Shown here: piece after piece, positions 24,053-33,037 of the stretch
Position numbering within the stretch: the stretch's first letter is position 1
Layout: every line of letters begins with the position of its first letter
Assembly (NCBI RefSeq): GCF_003316635.1
Contig: NZ_QNQP01000027.1
Span: 1-33,106, forward strand
Source: Roseovarius dicentrarchi
Lineage (GTDB): Bacteria > Pseudomonadota > Alphaproteobacteria > Rhodobacterales > Rhodobacteraceae
Direction of reading: 5' to 3'
Length of the DNA: 33,106 nt
Notes under the pieces: generated by a model
The model's database searches: none
Told to the model about the DNA's origin: nothing
Seen by the model: only the letters and a program-made list of their open reading frames with translations
Program-made: the position numbers and the translations under genes

Positions 24053-25613
24053 GCCAGCGCCGGATCTGCCCCGCCCGATTGTCTTGTTGGTGCGCTGGGG
24101 CAGCCCGGCCTTGATGGTAAGCCTCCTGATGCGGCTCTGGGTGATTTTCGCGTCGGGAAATTACGATTGGGACATGGATCATGAGATGTATTTCGGTCAG
24201 CGCCTGCTCGGGGGCGACCTGATATGGACAAAGGAGTTTCATGACAAACTGCCATTTGTGCAGATGCTTTTTTCTGTCCCGGCTGCGTTTGACAGCATTC
24301 AGGCGTGGCGGATCCTGTCGCTTTTCAGTGTGACGCTTGGCGCGGCTTTGATTGTGATACTGGTGCCGCGCATACTGCACATTCCGAATGTGGCATATTC
24401 GGACGTGCGCCGCCTCTCGCTGTTCGCGGCTCTGCTCTATGCGTCGCTCACCGCCAGCCTTCCGGGTGATCTGACCCATATCAATCCGATGGCCGGTGCA
24501 TTTGCGTTGAGTGCAACCCTTTTGATGCTGTGGGCGGGGCAGATGCCCGTGACGCGGATCCGGGTTATATTTGCCGCGGGTCTTCTGGCCGCGGCGGCGA
24601 TTTCCATCCGGCCATATTTATTGGCGCCGCTGGTGCTAACGGCATTACTGGGCTGTTTTGCACCAATATCCGGTCCTCACCCGCGACGGCTTTCCGAGCG
24701 TTTGGCGCTTTTCGGATGTTTGGGTGTGGTGACGCTTGTTTCAGGGCTCGTGCTCAATCTGTTGCCCTATGCGCTCAGCGGTCACATGGCGGCCTTTTGG
24801 GCCGGTCTGTCGATGCTGGCCCAAGACATTAACCCGCAGTATTTTGGCGACACTTTTCTGGATAGCCTCAATCTGTCGAACCCCCTTGTTATCCCGTTCT
24901 GGGCCATTTCCTTGGCGGGGATCGCAGTCTTTGCCACCGGCGTCCGGCGCGGCAGCATCTCGGCCCGTTTCATCCTGATGATACTGATCGCGCAATGCAG
25001 CCTGTTTGCTTTCGTGGCGCAGAAACATTGGTGGCCGCATTACCTGAATTTTTTCACGGGATACTCTTGCCTGATGATGCTGGGCATACTGGTCTGGCTG
25101 GCAGAGCGTCGGGTCAGGTTCCCGGTGACAGGTATGCTGGTCATGTCCTTGGGGCTGGCCGGGCTGGTGGCGCTGGCGACCCTGTGGTCGGCGCGAAGTC
25201 TGATAAGATTTACACCTGCGAAACATACCTATCATCCGGGTCCGGTGATCGATGCCTTTCAGACCTACAGGGAAGCGTCTGACGCCGCTTCCATACCTTT
25301 CCTGTCACCAAGCCAGATAGCGCTGCATTGGAACCTCAAAGAGCCGCGGCATGGGTTTCCGCATGCGGCCAATACGGAACATATCAATCGCGGATGGTGG
25401 GCCGATGTCCCGCCAAACAAAGTCTTTGCGACGCCTGAATCACCTGAAGCCTATTGCGCTTTTCTACAGATGCAGGCCCCTCGACTGGTGGTTGACATAT
25501 CGACGTCGCCCGTGCTGCCCTGCCTCGAACAGGAGGGATCGCGTTACAGGCTGGACGCGAATGTGCCGATCGCGGGGCGATCAGCCACGCTTGTGGTGTT
25601 CAGACGTATGTGA
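24045..25613 (+). CDS. GT-C-like integral membrane glycosyltransferase
   Basis: The 522-residue polytopic protein has about 10-11 helices and a C-terminal soluble part of about 120 residues. The first periplasmic loop, NYDWDMDHEMYFGQRLLGGDLIW followed by KLPFVQMLF, has the acidic D-x-D/E placement and GxxPxxD..KxPx layout of PMT/ArnT-type enzymes that use polyprenyl-phosphate sugars. No other family signature is visible. The frame opens at a TTG (24039) and a GTG (24045); I prefer GTG, which overlaps the stop of the flavoprotein gene by 8 bases. As the last gene of the operon it probably transfers the lipid-linked sugar made upstream to an acceptor outside the inner membrane. Confidence 0.7.
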   Translation: MTEPAPDLPRPIVLLVRWGSPALMVSLLMRLWVIFASGNYDWDMDHEMYFGQRLLGGDLIWTKEFHDKLPFVQMLFSVPAAFDSIQAWRILSLFSVTLGAALIVILVPRILHIPNVAYSDVRRLSLFAALLYASLTASLPGDLTHINPMAGAFALSATLLMLWAGQMPVTRIRVIFAAGLLAAAAISIRPYLLAPLVLTALLGCFAPISGPHPRRLSERLALFGCLGVVTLVSGLVLNLLPYALSGHMAAFWAGLSMLAQDINPQYFGDTFLDSLNLSNPLVIPFWAISLAGIAVFATGVRRGSISARFILMILIAQCSLFAFVAQKHWWPHYLNFFTGYSCLMMLGILVWLAERRVRFPVTGMLVMSLGLAGLVALATLWSARSLIRFTPAKHTYHPGPVIDAFQTYREASDAASIPFLSPSQIALHWNLKEPRHGFPHAANTEHINRGWWADVPPNKVFATPESPEAYCAFLQMQAPRLVVDISTSPVLPCLEQEGSRYRLDANVPIAGRSATLVVFRRM

Positions 25614-25657
25614 CCCCACTACCGAGCTGCTGTCGGTAAGCGGTGCGCCTTTCCCAC

Positions 25658-25759
25658 CTATCTGGCATCGCTCCACGGCAGGAGAGTGTCGATCTGTCTT
25701 TGTGTGTGGCCTGAGATGACGGCTGTGAGCGTGTCGGCCACGCAGGCGCGCGGATCAGC
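25658..25759 (-). mobile_element. IS66-family transposase (TnpC) C-terminal relic
   Basis: Read on the minus strand, 33 codons end ...ADPRACVADTLTAVIS, GHTQRQIDTLLPW, SDAR-stop. The IS66 transposase C-terminus normally reads DPxAYLADVLxRIxDHxxxRIDELLPWNW, so the match is clear though short. The open frame continues to about 25870 without further recognisable similarity, and then meets a TAG. Nothing else of the element is intact. Confidence 0.6.
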
Positions 25760-26147
25760 CAACGGTGCTTTGGCAGAGACGCGGGCGCGGTTGGCGGTCA
25801 ACCGGACCTGCGGTGCCACTTGTGGAGCGTCCGTGTCGCTGATCCCATGCTTTCGGCGTAGATCCTTTAAACCCAGCTAAAGAACAGGCTCACCTCGGAT
25901 CCAGCTCTTTTCAGAGGAGCGGGTCAGCTGCAACCTGGTGGTTCACCCGTTCCCGAAATCTGCCATGCGCAAACCATGTGAACCCGCTTGCTATTGATCG
26001 TCATGCGGGGCGCCTTGACTGGATCGTCAATCTCCGCCACCCGGACCAGCTCAGGCAACGGGGCGGAACGGCGCCGCGTGGTTGGTGAGGATAGGGCTCG
26101 CAAACACGCGCCCTGCGGTGAGAATACTGAAAAGGCGATGAGGACAT
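25760..26147. other. Degraded sequence, no intact gene
   Basis: The stretch contains short minus-strand frames with plausible codon use (for example around 25935-26060), but none has a start with a binding site or recognisable family. Next to an IS66 relic, it is most simply mobile-element debris. Confidence 0.35.
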
Positions 26148-26179
26148 AAAAAAGCGCGCCGTCTGTGACAGCGCGCTTT
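26148..26179 (-). terminator. Rho-independent terminator of the membrane-stress module
   Basis: On the minus strand AAAGCGCGC pairs with GCGCGCTTT around an 11-base loop and ends in six T residues (26153-26148). It lies 48 bases past the stop of the DUF3618 gene, and ends the leftward four-gene module. Confidence 0.85.
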
Positions 26180-26226
26180 GTTCGGTTCGTGCGGGGTTTG
26201 GCTGGCGCCGGCCAGCCGCGCCTTGG

Positions 26227-27462
26227 TTACCGGTCCTTGTCTGTTTCCGTCCCGGCAGCGCCAAGGTTCTGCTTGTCTGCGCTCTCCTTGGCGGCGGTTT
26301 TCACACGGTCGGCGGCCGACTTGGCCTTGTCCACGGCAGAATCGGCGGCTGCTTCGACATCGTCCTGAAGGTCAGACGCCACATTCCTGGCTTCGTCAAC
26401 GCCTGCTTTGACGACCTCGCGGGCCTTGCGCACCTCTTCGTTGTAAATGCGCTCGGCTTCGTCATACAGATCGTCGCTATAGGCGCCGACATAGTCGTCC
26501 TCCAGCCGTGTGCGCGGCAGGGCGCCAGCGGTTGCGGCGCCGATAGCAAAGGCCAGCGCGCCCATGACAAGCGGATGTTCGTCATAGAAATCCGCGACCT
26601 GATCGGTGCCGCGGCTGATCCGGCGCGAGGCAGCGTCGCGGGCGTCGATCGCCTTCGCACGTGCAGCGGCAATCCGGTCGCGCGCCTCGTCGGACAGATG
26701 CTCGGTGCCCTCGGCCAGGCGCCTTTGAAGCGCCTCGGCGCGGTGCGATGCGCTGCTCCAGATATTGCCGGCGGTGTCGCGGATGCCATGGGCCGCATCA
26801 TGTGCAGTATCGCCGACACTGCGCGCGGCGTCGCTGGCGCTGTCCCGAACCGATGCGGCGCCGGACGACACCGAAGCCGCCACCGATGATGCGCCCGAGG
26901 CGACAGCGCCAGCCGCATCCTCCGCTGCGTCCCGCGCCGCCGAGCTTGCGTGCGATGCACGGTCGCCAAGGGATGTGCCGGATGTGCTGCGGCCGTGGCC
27001 CAGTTCATCGCGCTCCCAATCGCGCGCCCATGTTGGCTGCGCTGCGGCGGACGGCCGGCGGGTTTGCCAGCGTGCCTCGGTCTTTGGTCCCGAGTAGCTG
27101 GCGCCGCGGCGGGCGGCATACTCCGGCACGTCGTCGGCCACATGGGTGCGTGGCACGGTGCCATGGTGATCGCGCCGCCCGGTGTGGCGATCATCGCGGT
27201 CATTGGCGCTGCGCTTGTTGCCGAATATCAGCCAGGCAAGCCCGACGCCGGTCAGCGCCAGCGCCACAGGATTGTCGCGCGCCGATTGCGCAACCGAGCG
27301 GCCGAAATCGCCGCCGTGTTCACGGAACTGATCACCGACCTGCTGGACCACGCCATCGAATGAAAACCGGTCCTGCAATCCTTCGATCGAGTCCTTCAGG
27401 CCGGCGCGCTCGCGCTCGATCTCGCGTTCGATTTCGTCGGGGGATTTGGTATCATTTGTCAT
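26227..27462 (-). CDS. DUF3618 domain-containing membrane protein
   Basis: The 411-residue protein starts with a DUF3618-type segment: PDEIEREIERERAGLKDSIEGLQDRFSFDGVVQQV, then NPVALALTGVGLAWLIFG as a short membrane helix. A long central region follows (about residues 90-260), rich in Ala, Ser, Asp and Arg, with repeated ASDAARSVGDTAHDAAHGIRDTAGN-like units that should form an extended amphipathic helix. A second hydrophobic helix lies around PLVMGALAFAIGAATAGAL, then another Ala-rich coil. This is a low-complexity, apolipoprotein/LEA-like design. I chose the ATG at 27462 (AAGGA 8 bases upstream) over 27471. It overlaps the preceding gene by 11 bases. Function is unknown; a role at the stressed inner membrane is inferred. 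Confidence 0.8.
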   Translation of the reverse strand: MTNDTKSPDEIEREIERERAGLKDSIEGLQDRFSFDGVVQQVGDQFREHGGDFGRSVAQSARDNPVALALTGVGLAWLIFGNKRSANDRDDRHTGRRDHHGTVPRTHVADDVPEYAARRGASYSGPKTEARWQTRRPSAAAQPTWARDWERDELGHGRSTSGTSLGDRASHASSAARDAAEDAAGAVASGASSVAASVSSGAASVRDSASDAARSVGDTAHDAAHGIRDTAGNIWSSASHRAEALQRRLAEGTEHLSDEARDRIAAARAKAIDARDAASRRISRGTDQVADFYDEHPLVMGALAFAIGAATAGALPRTRLEDDYVGAYSDDLYDEAERIYNEEVRKAREVVKAGVDEARNVASDLQDDVEAAADSAVDKAKSAADRVKTAAKESADKQNLGAAGTETDKDR

Positions 27463-27850
27463 CGTAGGCATCCTTTACTGCATGTGCGTCGCGCTTGACG
27501 TTCTTGGCGGTGCGAGAGGGTGCAAAGCTGGACAGCTTGAGGTCGTTCACGCCCTTGTTGGCCATGACGAACGCGATGACCGCAAAGATCACGCCGATGA
27601 TCAGCGCGCTCCATCCTGCATCGACGCCTGCTTCGGTCAGGGCGGCGACCAGCGCAGCGGACAACACATTCAGTGCCGTGAGTGCCACGATGACCGCGCC
27701 CACGATCATGCCGACTGCAACGCCTGCCTTGTTGAGGTTTTCCGACACTTCGGCGCGGGCCAGATCCACTTCCTTGCGCACAAGGGAGCTGACGTGGCCC
27801 AAGGCATCGCCCAGCATGTCGGCTGTCGTTTTTCCGGTGGGATCGCTCAT
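27452..27850 (-). CDS. Phage-holin-family (Holin III-like, PF07332-type) membrane protein
   Basis: The 132-residue protein begins with an amphipathic helix (ALGHVSSLVRKEVDLARAEV) and has two membrane helices, about residues 43-68 (VGMIVGAVIVALTALNVLSAALV...) and 78-95 (WSALIIGVIFAVIAFVMA), followed by a charged tail. This is the layout of chromosomal proteins annotated as phage holin family or YqjE-like. In this context it is not a lysis gene; family members commonly occur with DUF3618 and YqjD-like proteins. It overlaps both neighbours (ATGA upstream). Confidence 0.82.
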   Translation of the reverse strand: MSDPTGKTTADMLGDALGHVSSLVRKEVDLARAEVSENLNKAGVAVGMIVGAVIVALTALNVLSAALVAALTEAGVDAGWSALIIGVIFAVIAFVMANKGVNDLKLSSFAPSRTAKNVKRDAHAVKDAYDDK

Positions 27851-28389
27851 GAGGTTTCTCCCGAAGTGGTGCGTGCGTTGCGCTGGTTTGCATAGATCTC
27901 GGACGCGGTCTGATGGCGATAGCCGGGCGCATCGTGGCCCGGAGTGTCCGGCGCCGTGTGCGGTGCGTCATCCCTGCGGGCCGACGCAGTGGCAAACCGC
28001 GTTGCGGCAAATCCGGCCAGTGCGATACCGCCCAGAAACAGCATCGGATTACGCTTGGCAAAGGTGCTGACTTCATTGGCCATCTCGCCCAGATCCTTGT
28101 CACGGATCGAGTCCGATATATCGGCAAGACTGCTTGCGATCTGGCCGAAAGTGCGCTCTTGCGGTGAGCCATCGCGCATGTCATTCGCGGCCTTGCGCAG
28201 CGACGAGGCAACGTCCGACACTTCGTCGGCCACGCCCGATTTGGCATCACCGGCGCGGCGTGCAGCTTCGTCGCGCACGGCGCTGGCGGCACTTTGCGCC
28301 GTTTCGCGGGCGCTGCTGCCAAGATCGTCGGCAGCCTCTTTGGCCTTGGTCTTGATCTCGTCGACGTTAGGCGAAGTTGACTGGGTCAT
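27847..28389 (-). CDS. YqjD/ElaB-like membrane-anchored stress protein (nutrient deprivation-induced-type)
   Basis: The 180-residue protein has a long Ala/Asp/Ser-rich helical region (about 1-110, for example IKTKAKEAADDLGSSARETAQSAAS), a single membrane helix (RNPMLFLGGIALAGFAATRFA, about 112-132) and a polar C-terminus. The helical-coil-plus-one-helix layout matches YqjD/ElaB-type and rhizobial nutrient-deprivation-induced proteins, though similarity is compositional. GGAGAG precedes the ATG. It overlaps the holin-like gene by 4 bases. Confidence 0.7.
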   Translation of the reverse strand: MTQSTSPNVDEIKTKAKEAADDLGSSARETAQSAASAVRDEAARRAGDAKSGVADEVSDVASSLRKAANDMRDGSPQERTFGQIASSLADISDSIRDKDLGEMANEVSTFAKRNPMLFLGGIALAGFAATRFATASARRDDAPHTAPDTPGHDAPGYRHQTASEIYANQRNARTTSGETS

Positions 28390-28405
28390 TGTGCTCTCCT
28401 TCGGT

Positions 28406-28474
28406 TCAAAATACGAGATTGACGATGGCGAGGATCACCACGATCAATCCAACCAGATAGATAATTCCGTACAT
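28406..28474 (-). CDS. 22-residue single-helix membrane peptide
   Basis: A complete tiny ORF runs ATG-TAC-GGA... to TTT-TGA. The product starts MYGIIYLVGLIVVI and is almost entirely a membrane helix, with a terminal Asn-Leu-Val-Phe. AGGAA sits 3 bases before the ATG, a good binding site. It ends 16 bases before the next gene, whose binding site follows directly, so it is the first gene of the stress module. Similar tiny MYGxIYxVGLIVVxxA peptides are common but usually unannotated in alphaproteobacteria (from memory). Role unknown. Confidence 0.65.
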   Translation of the reverse strand: MYGIIYLVGLIVVILAIVNLVF

Positions 28475-28810
28475 AGATTCCTCGCTGTATTTGCGTTTCA
28501 CGTCTGTGGGGTCACGTCAGTGTGAGTGCTTAATCAAGCGCAAACAGGCGCTATCGGTTCCCTGCTGATCTGCATAACTGTGCCGGACGCGGCCCCGGTG
28601 GGCGTCTGTTCGCGCGGCAGGCCTGAAGGGGCAGGGCTGTCATGAACGCAGCGCCGGCCCCCGTGAGAACTGCGTCGCGCCCTGTCAGCTGTATCGGGTC
28701 TCTTTTTCAGGCGCTGGATTGACTTCAGGTGCGGTTCCGCCCGGTGCCGAATTGCCATGTCGGTGCTGCCGGGCTACAGTAAGGCATTGGAACACGGATC
28801 ATTTGCCCCA
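28475..28810. other. Divergent intergenic region with a possible EcfG-type promoter
   Basis: This spans the space between the stress module and the arsR gene. On the minus strand GGAAC (28561-28557) is followed 17 bases later by GCTT (28539-28536). The alphaproteobacterial general-stress sigma factor EcfG recognises GGAAC-N16/17-CGTT, so the -35 is exact and the -10 is imperfect. It would start transcription about 50 bases upstream of the 22-residue peptide. No other gene is supported here. Confidence 0.35.
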
Positions 28811-29146
28811 ATGACACTGCCCGTCATAACCAACGACATGTCAGCCGCCGAAATCGAGCGGATGATGGAGAGCGCACGCAACGCGTCAAACTTCCTCAAG
28901 GCGCTCAGCCACGAGGGGCGTTTGATGATCCTGTGCCATCTGGCGAGCGGCGAGAAATCGGTCACCGATTTGGAAAACCTGCTGTCGGCGCGTCAGGCCG
29001 CCGTATCGCAACAGCTGGCGCGCCTGCGCAGCGAAGGGCTGGTGGCGCCGCGCCGGGAGGGCAAGGTTATTTATTACCGTTTGAGCGATCCGCGCGCCGT
29101 TCAGATCCTCGACCTTGTCTATGACCTGTTTTGCAAAAATGCGTAG
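28811..29146 (+). CDS. ArsR-family repressor of the SqrR/BigR/YgaV persulfide-sensor type
   Basis: The 111-residue winged-helix repressor has FLKALSHEGRLMILCHLASGEKSVTDLENLL, the recognition helix RQAAVSQQLARLRSEGLV and the wing PRREGKVIYYRLSD. Two cysteines (C42 in ILCHL and C108 in DLFCKNA) lie at the same positions and spacing (66 residues) as the redox pair in BigR (C42/C108) and SqrR (C41/C107), which form a tetrasulfide bridge on sensing sulfane sulfur. That numbering supports the ATG at 28811 over the ATG at 28757. No sulfide-oxidation gene is adjacent, so its targets probably lie elsewhere. Metal-binding ArsR motifs (ELCVCDL) are absent. Confidence 0.85.
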   Translation: MTLPVITNDMSAAEIERMMESARNASNFLKALSHEGRLMILCHLASGEKSVTDLENLLSARQAAVSQQLARLRSEGLVAPRREGKVIYYRLSDPRAVQILDLVYDLFCKNA

Positions 29147-29254
29147 CGCGATCATCCCCCCTGGATGCACGGCGGATGCCTGATGCCCGTGCGGGCAATG
29201 CCGGCCCGGACTGAAACTCAGACGCAAAACCACAGTTATCCGCAGATCCTGCGC

Positions 29255-29278
29255 GGGCCGCCCCTGTTCGGGCGGCCC
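29255..29278 (-). terminator. Stem-loop downstream of pntB
   Basis: GGGCCGCCC (29255-29263) pairs perfectly with GGGCGGCCC (29270-29278) around a 6-base loop, 15 bases after the pntB stop. No T-run follows on the minus strand, so it may be a Rho-assisted or bidirectional terminator shared with the arsR gene. Confidence 0.6.
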
Positions 29279-29292
29279 TGATCTATGATCCG

Positions 29293-30756
29293 TCAGTCGA
29301 TCATGGGCAGCAGGGCCGAGATGGACACCTTGGCATCACCATAGAACATGCGGGTGTTGTCCTTGTAGAACAGCGGGTTTTCGATGCCCGAATACCCGGT
29401 GCCCTGACCGCGTTTCGACACAAAGACCTGCTTTGCCTTCCAGACTTCCAACACGGGCATTCCGGCGATGGGCGAATTGGGGTCGTCCTGCGCCGCCGGG
29501 TTCACGATGTCATTCGATCCGATGACGATGACCACATCCGTCCGGGCCAGATCATCGTTGATCTCGTCCATTTCCAGAACGATGTCGTAGGGCACCTTGG
29601 CCTCGGCCAGCAGCACGTTCATGTGGCCGGGCAGGCGCCCCGCAACCGGGTGGATGGCAAAACGCACGGATTTGCCCTTGGCGCGCAGCTTGGTGACCAG
29701 CTCGGAGACTGCGCCCTGCGCCTGCGCCACGGCCATGCCGTAGCCCGGCACGATCACGATACTGTCCGCATCGTTCAGCGCGGTCGCGACGCCGTCCGCG
29801 TCAATCGCCACCTGCTCGCCCTCGACCGCCATCGCGGGGCCGGTGGTATTGCCGAAACCGCCAAGGATGACCGAGACGAACGACCGGTTCATCGCCTTGC
29901 ACATGATATAGCTGAGGATCGCACCGGACGATCCGACCAGCGCGCCGGTCACGATCAGCAGATCGTTGCCAAGGCTGAACCCGATCGCCGCCGCGGCCCA
30001 GCCGGAATAGGAGTTCAGCATCGACACGACCACGGGCATGTCGGCGCCGCCGATCCCCATGATCAGGTGGTAGCCGATGAAGAACGCCAGCAGCGTCATC
30101 AGCAGCAGCGTCCACATGCCTGCGCCGTTCATGAAGGCGATCATCAGCAGCAAGGACAGCGCCGCCGCGCCCGCATTCAACGCATGACCGCCGGGCAGTT
30201 TTTCGGCCTTGGAGGTGATCTTGCCCGCCAGCTTGCCAAAGGCGACGACGGATCCGGTGAAGGTCACCGCGCCGATGAAGACGCCAAGGAACACTTCGGC
30301 GCGCAGGATCGTACGCTCGACGCCGGTTTTATGTGCCAGCGTCTCGGCAAAGCCCGTCAGGCCCTGCTGCGCCCACCAGGCGTCACCCGCATCCGCAGGC
30401 ATGGCCGCCTTGAGCGCGAGCACCGCTTGCAGCTCCAGATAGGCGTTGAAGCCGATGAAAACCGCGGCCAACCCAACGAAAGAGTGCAGCGCCGCTACCA
30501 GTTGCGGCATCTCGGTCATCTCCACCCGCTTGGCCACATACCAGCCAAGAACCGAGCCGCCGGCGATCATCACCGATATGATGAACCAGTTGCCCATGCC
30601 GGGACCGAACACCGTCGCCACCACGGCCGCGCCCATGCCGACGATGCCATACCAGACGGCGCGCTTGGCGCTTTCCTGTCCCGACAGCCCGCCCAGCGAC
30701 AGGATGAACAGGACGGCGGCCGCGATGTAGGCCGCGGATACAATTCCGATTGTCAT
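29293..30756 (-). CDS. pntB: NAD(P) transhydrogenase subunit beta
   Basis: This subunit of 487 residues couples proton entry to hydride transfer from NADH to NADP+, supplying NADPH. The N-terminal domain II has about nine helices (for example [18 protein letters not shown] and [47 protein letters not shown]). The C-terminal NADP-binding domain III carries [68 protein letters not shown] and [13 protein letters not shown]. It starts 13 bases after pntA. Confidence 0.95.
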   Translation of the reverse strand: MTIGIVSAAYIAAAVLFILSLGGLSGQESAKRAVWYGIVGMGAAVVATVFGPGMGNWFIISVMIAGGSVLGWYVAKRVEMTEMPQLVAALHSFVGLAAVFIGFNAYLELQAVLALKAAMPADAGDAWWAQQGLTGFAETLAHKTGVERTILRAEVFLGVFIGAVTFTGSVVAFGKLAGKITSKAEKLPGGHALNAGAAALSLLLMIAFMNGAGMWTLLLMTLLAFFIGYHLIMGIGGADMPVVVSMLNSYSGWAAAAIGFSLGNDLLIVTGALVGSSGAILSYIMCKAMNRSFVSVILGGFGNTTGPAMAVEGEQVAIDADGVATALNDADSIVIVPGYGMAVAQAQGAVSELVTKLRAKGKSVRFAIHPVAGRLPGHMNVLLAEAKVPYDIVLEMDEINDDLARTDVVIVIGSNDIVNPAAQDDPNSPIAGMPVLEVWKAKQVFVSKRGQGTGYSGIENPLFYKDNTRMFYGDAKVSISALLPMID

Positions 30757-30769
30757 TTCTGCTGTCCCT

Positions 30770-32338
30770 TCAGGATTTCTGGAACATCGCCAGCATGCGG
30801 CGCGTCACAAGGAAGCCCCCCACAATGTTGATGGATGCAATGAACACCGACACGGCGGCAAGAAGCACGACCAGCCACGAGCCGGACCCGATTTGCAGCA
30901 GCGCGCCAAGGATGATGATGCCCGAAATCGCATTCGTCACCGCCATCAGCGGCGTGTGAAGGGAATGCGATACGTTCCAGATCACAGAAAAGCCGATGAA
31001 GCAGGCCAGAACAAAGACGATGAGGTGGCTCATGAAGCTGGCCGGCGCAAAGGCGCCGATCAGCACCATCACCGCCGCACTGACAGCCAGCAGGGTCACC
31101 TGCGATTTGGTCTGCTTGCGGAACAGCGCCACTTCCTGCGCCTTTTTCTCCTCCGCCGTGGGCGCGGGTGCGGTCTGTTTCGGCTTGGCCGCAATCGCCT
31201 GCACCTTGGGCGGGGGCGGCGGGTAGGTGATTTCGCCCGCGTGGACCACGGTGGCGCCGCGAATGACGTCATCCTCCATGTCATGCACGATCTGGCCATC
31301 CTTTTCGGGGGTCAGATCGGACAGCATATGGCGGATGTTGGTGGCATAGAGGCTGGACGCCTGCGCGGCCATGCGGCTGGGGAAATCGGTGTAGCCGATG
31401 ATGGTGACGCCGTTCTCGGTGACGATCTTCTCATCCTTCACCGTCAGCTTGCAGTTGCCGCCCTTTTCGGCGGCCAGATCCACGATGACCGATCCGGGCT
31501 TCATCGCCTTGACCATATCCTCGGTCCACAGCTCGGGTGCGTCGCGGTTCGGGATCAGGGCGGTTGTGATGACGATGTCGACATCCGGCGCCAATTCGCG
31601 GAATTTGGCCAGCTGCGCTTCGCGGAATTCGGGGCTGGAGACGGAGGCGTATCCGCCTGTTGCCGCGCCGTCCTGCGCCTCGTCAAAATCCAGATAGACG
31701 AACTCGGCGCCCATGCTTTCGACCTGCTCGGCCACTTCGGGGCGCAAGTCGAACGCCAGCGTGACCGCGCCCAGCGACGTGGACGTGCCAATCGCGGCCA
31801 GCCCGGCCACGCCCGCGCCGATCACCAGAACGCGCGCCGGGGGCATTTTGCCCGCGGCGGTGATCTGCCCGGTAAAGAAGCGTCCGAAATTGCTGCTTGC
31901 CTCGATCACGGCGCGGTAGCCGGCGATATTGGCCATCGACGACAGCGCGTCCATCTTCTGTGCGCGGCTGATGCGCGGCACCATTTCCATGGCGATGACA
32001 CTGGCGCCCGAGGCGCGCGCCGCCTCCATCCCCGCATCGTTGGTGCCGGGGTCGAAGAATGTGATCAGCGTCTGCCCGTCCTTCAGATGCCCCAGCTCGG
32101 CCGTGCTGGGCGGGCGCACCTTGGCGATGATGTCGCTGCCGGACCAAAGCGCCTGCGCGGTTTCGACCAGCTCGACGCCGGCGGCCGCGTAATCGGCATC
32201 CATAAACCCGGCCCTTGCACCTGCGCCCGCCTCGATCGCACAGTCATAGCCCAGCTTTTGCAACTGAACGGCGCTGTCGGGGGTCATCGCGACACGCGCT
32301 TCGCCCTCGCGGGCTTCCTTCGGAACACCTATTTTCAC
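30770..32338 (-). CDS. pntA: NAD(P) transhydrogenase subunit alpha (fused A1-A2 form)
   Basis: The 522-residue subunit binds NAD(H) in domain I (about 1-390) and ends with domain II helices (about 420-522). Visible motifs are [20 protein letters not shown], the NAD site [22 protein letters not shown], and [21 protein letters not shown] Pro/Ala/Lys linker (about 370-400) joins the domains. Many Rhodobacterales split this gene into pntAA and pntAB; here it is one frame, as in E. coli. The start is GTG at 32338, with GGTGGA upstream; no ATG is better placed. Cotranscribed with pntB. Confidence 0.95.
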   Translation of the reverse strand: MKIGVPKEAREGEARVAMTPDSAVQLQKLGYDCAIEAGAGARAGFMDADYAAAGVELVETAQALWSGSDIIAKVRPPSTAELGHLKDGQTLITFFDPGTNDAGMEAARASGASVIAMEMVPRISRAQKMDALSSMANIAGYRAVIEASSNFGRFFTGQITAAGKMPPARVLVIGAGVAGLAAIGTSTSLGAVTLAFDLRPEVAEQVESMGAEFVYLDFDEAQDGAATGGYASVSSPEFREAQLAKFRELAPDVDIVITTALIPNRDAPELWTEDMVKAMKPGSVIVDLAAEKGGNCKLTVKDEKIVTENGVTIIGYTDFPSRMAAQASSLYATNIRHMLSDLTPEKDGQIVHDMEDDVIRGATVVHAGEITYPPPPPKVQAIAAKPKQTAPAPTAEEKKAQEVALFRKQTKSQVTLLAVSAAVMVLIGAFAPASFMSHLIVFVLACFIGFSVIWNVSHSLHTPLMAVTNAISGIIILGALLQIGSGSWLVVLLAAVSVFIASINIVGGFLVTRRMLAMFQKS

Positions 32339-32941
32339 GTCAGTCCACCATCCTGTCCTATGAATTCAGTCCAGCTTAATAGCGGATAAGGAACCCAAAA
32401 GCCCAGCCCGCATGAATGTAGCCAAGAGGGTGGCCTATGATGCGACTCTTTTCGCCGACAAATGGTATGCCGTCAGTTGCGGGGTTTCGACGCGGCGCCC
32501 GCACCGCGCCGCCACCATATCGGTCGTGCGGTGTCACCAGTCTCCTGGACGACATATCAGATGTTCGGAGAAATGCAGGGATCGGGCGAAAACTCCGACC
32601 GGTACGCCGCGGCCAACTCCGCCGGAGATTCGCGGCATATCTCTGCCCTCGCCCGCCACCCGAGTCGGATCGGGGCGCTTGATTGCGTTGCCGGCAAACC
32701 GAGTCGGCGCAAACGCCCCGAAAGGGGGCTGATTCCGGGCCTGCTCCAGCATGATGGGCCGGGATTTCACCCTGTCAGACAAAAATACACGAGTATTATC
32801 AATGAGATAAAGAATTCTTTCATTTCTTTGCAGAAATGGGTTGCGGGTATTTGGGGTTGGGGCTAGAACCCCCTTCACCGGCGGCGCTGAGATGCACCAC
32901 TGGGACGCCAGACGGAACAACGGAGCGACGCTCCAGCGGGC
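32339..32941. other. Intergenic region between pntA and the rRNA operon promoter
   Basis: No convincing gene; long frames on both strands have Arg/Pro-rich translations and overlap each other. Base composition drops to AT-rich at about 32775-32830. A GGGGTT/AACCCC hairpin lies at 32853-32872, and a GGAGCG-A-CGCTCC palindrome at 32922-32934 sits just upstream of the rrn promoter. Confidence 0.45.
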
Positions 32942-32970
32942 TTGACGGCGGGGACATTCGGAGATAGGTG
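32942..32970 (+). promoter_or_regulatory. Probable rRNA operon promoter
   Basis: TTGACG (32942-32947) is followed after 17 bases by TAGGTG (32965-32970), a weak -10 match. Position, about 70 bases before a boxA-like element and the 16S leader, is as expected for an rrn promoter, and a GC-rich start follows. The -10 assignment could shift by a base or two. Confidence 0.45.
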
Positions 32971-33037
32971 GAGCGGACGGCGCTTGGTAGTTTAAGCGTA
33001 GTCTGTTAGATTTGTCTTCTGGGGCTTTTGGCTCCGA

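Noticed and set aside
32534..32920. Minus-strand gene upstream of the rrn promoter
   Set aside because: No binding site or domain, and it overlaps equally long plus-strand frames; composition changes sharply inside it.
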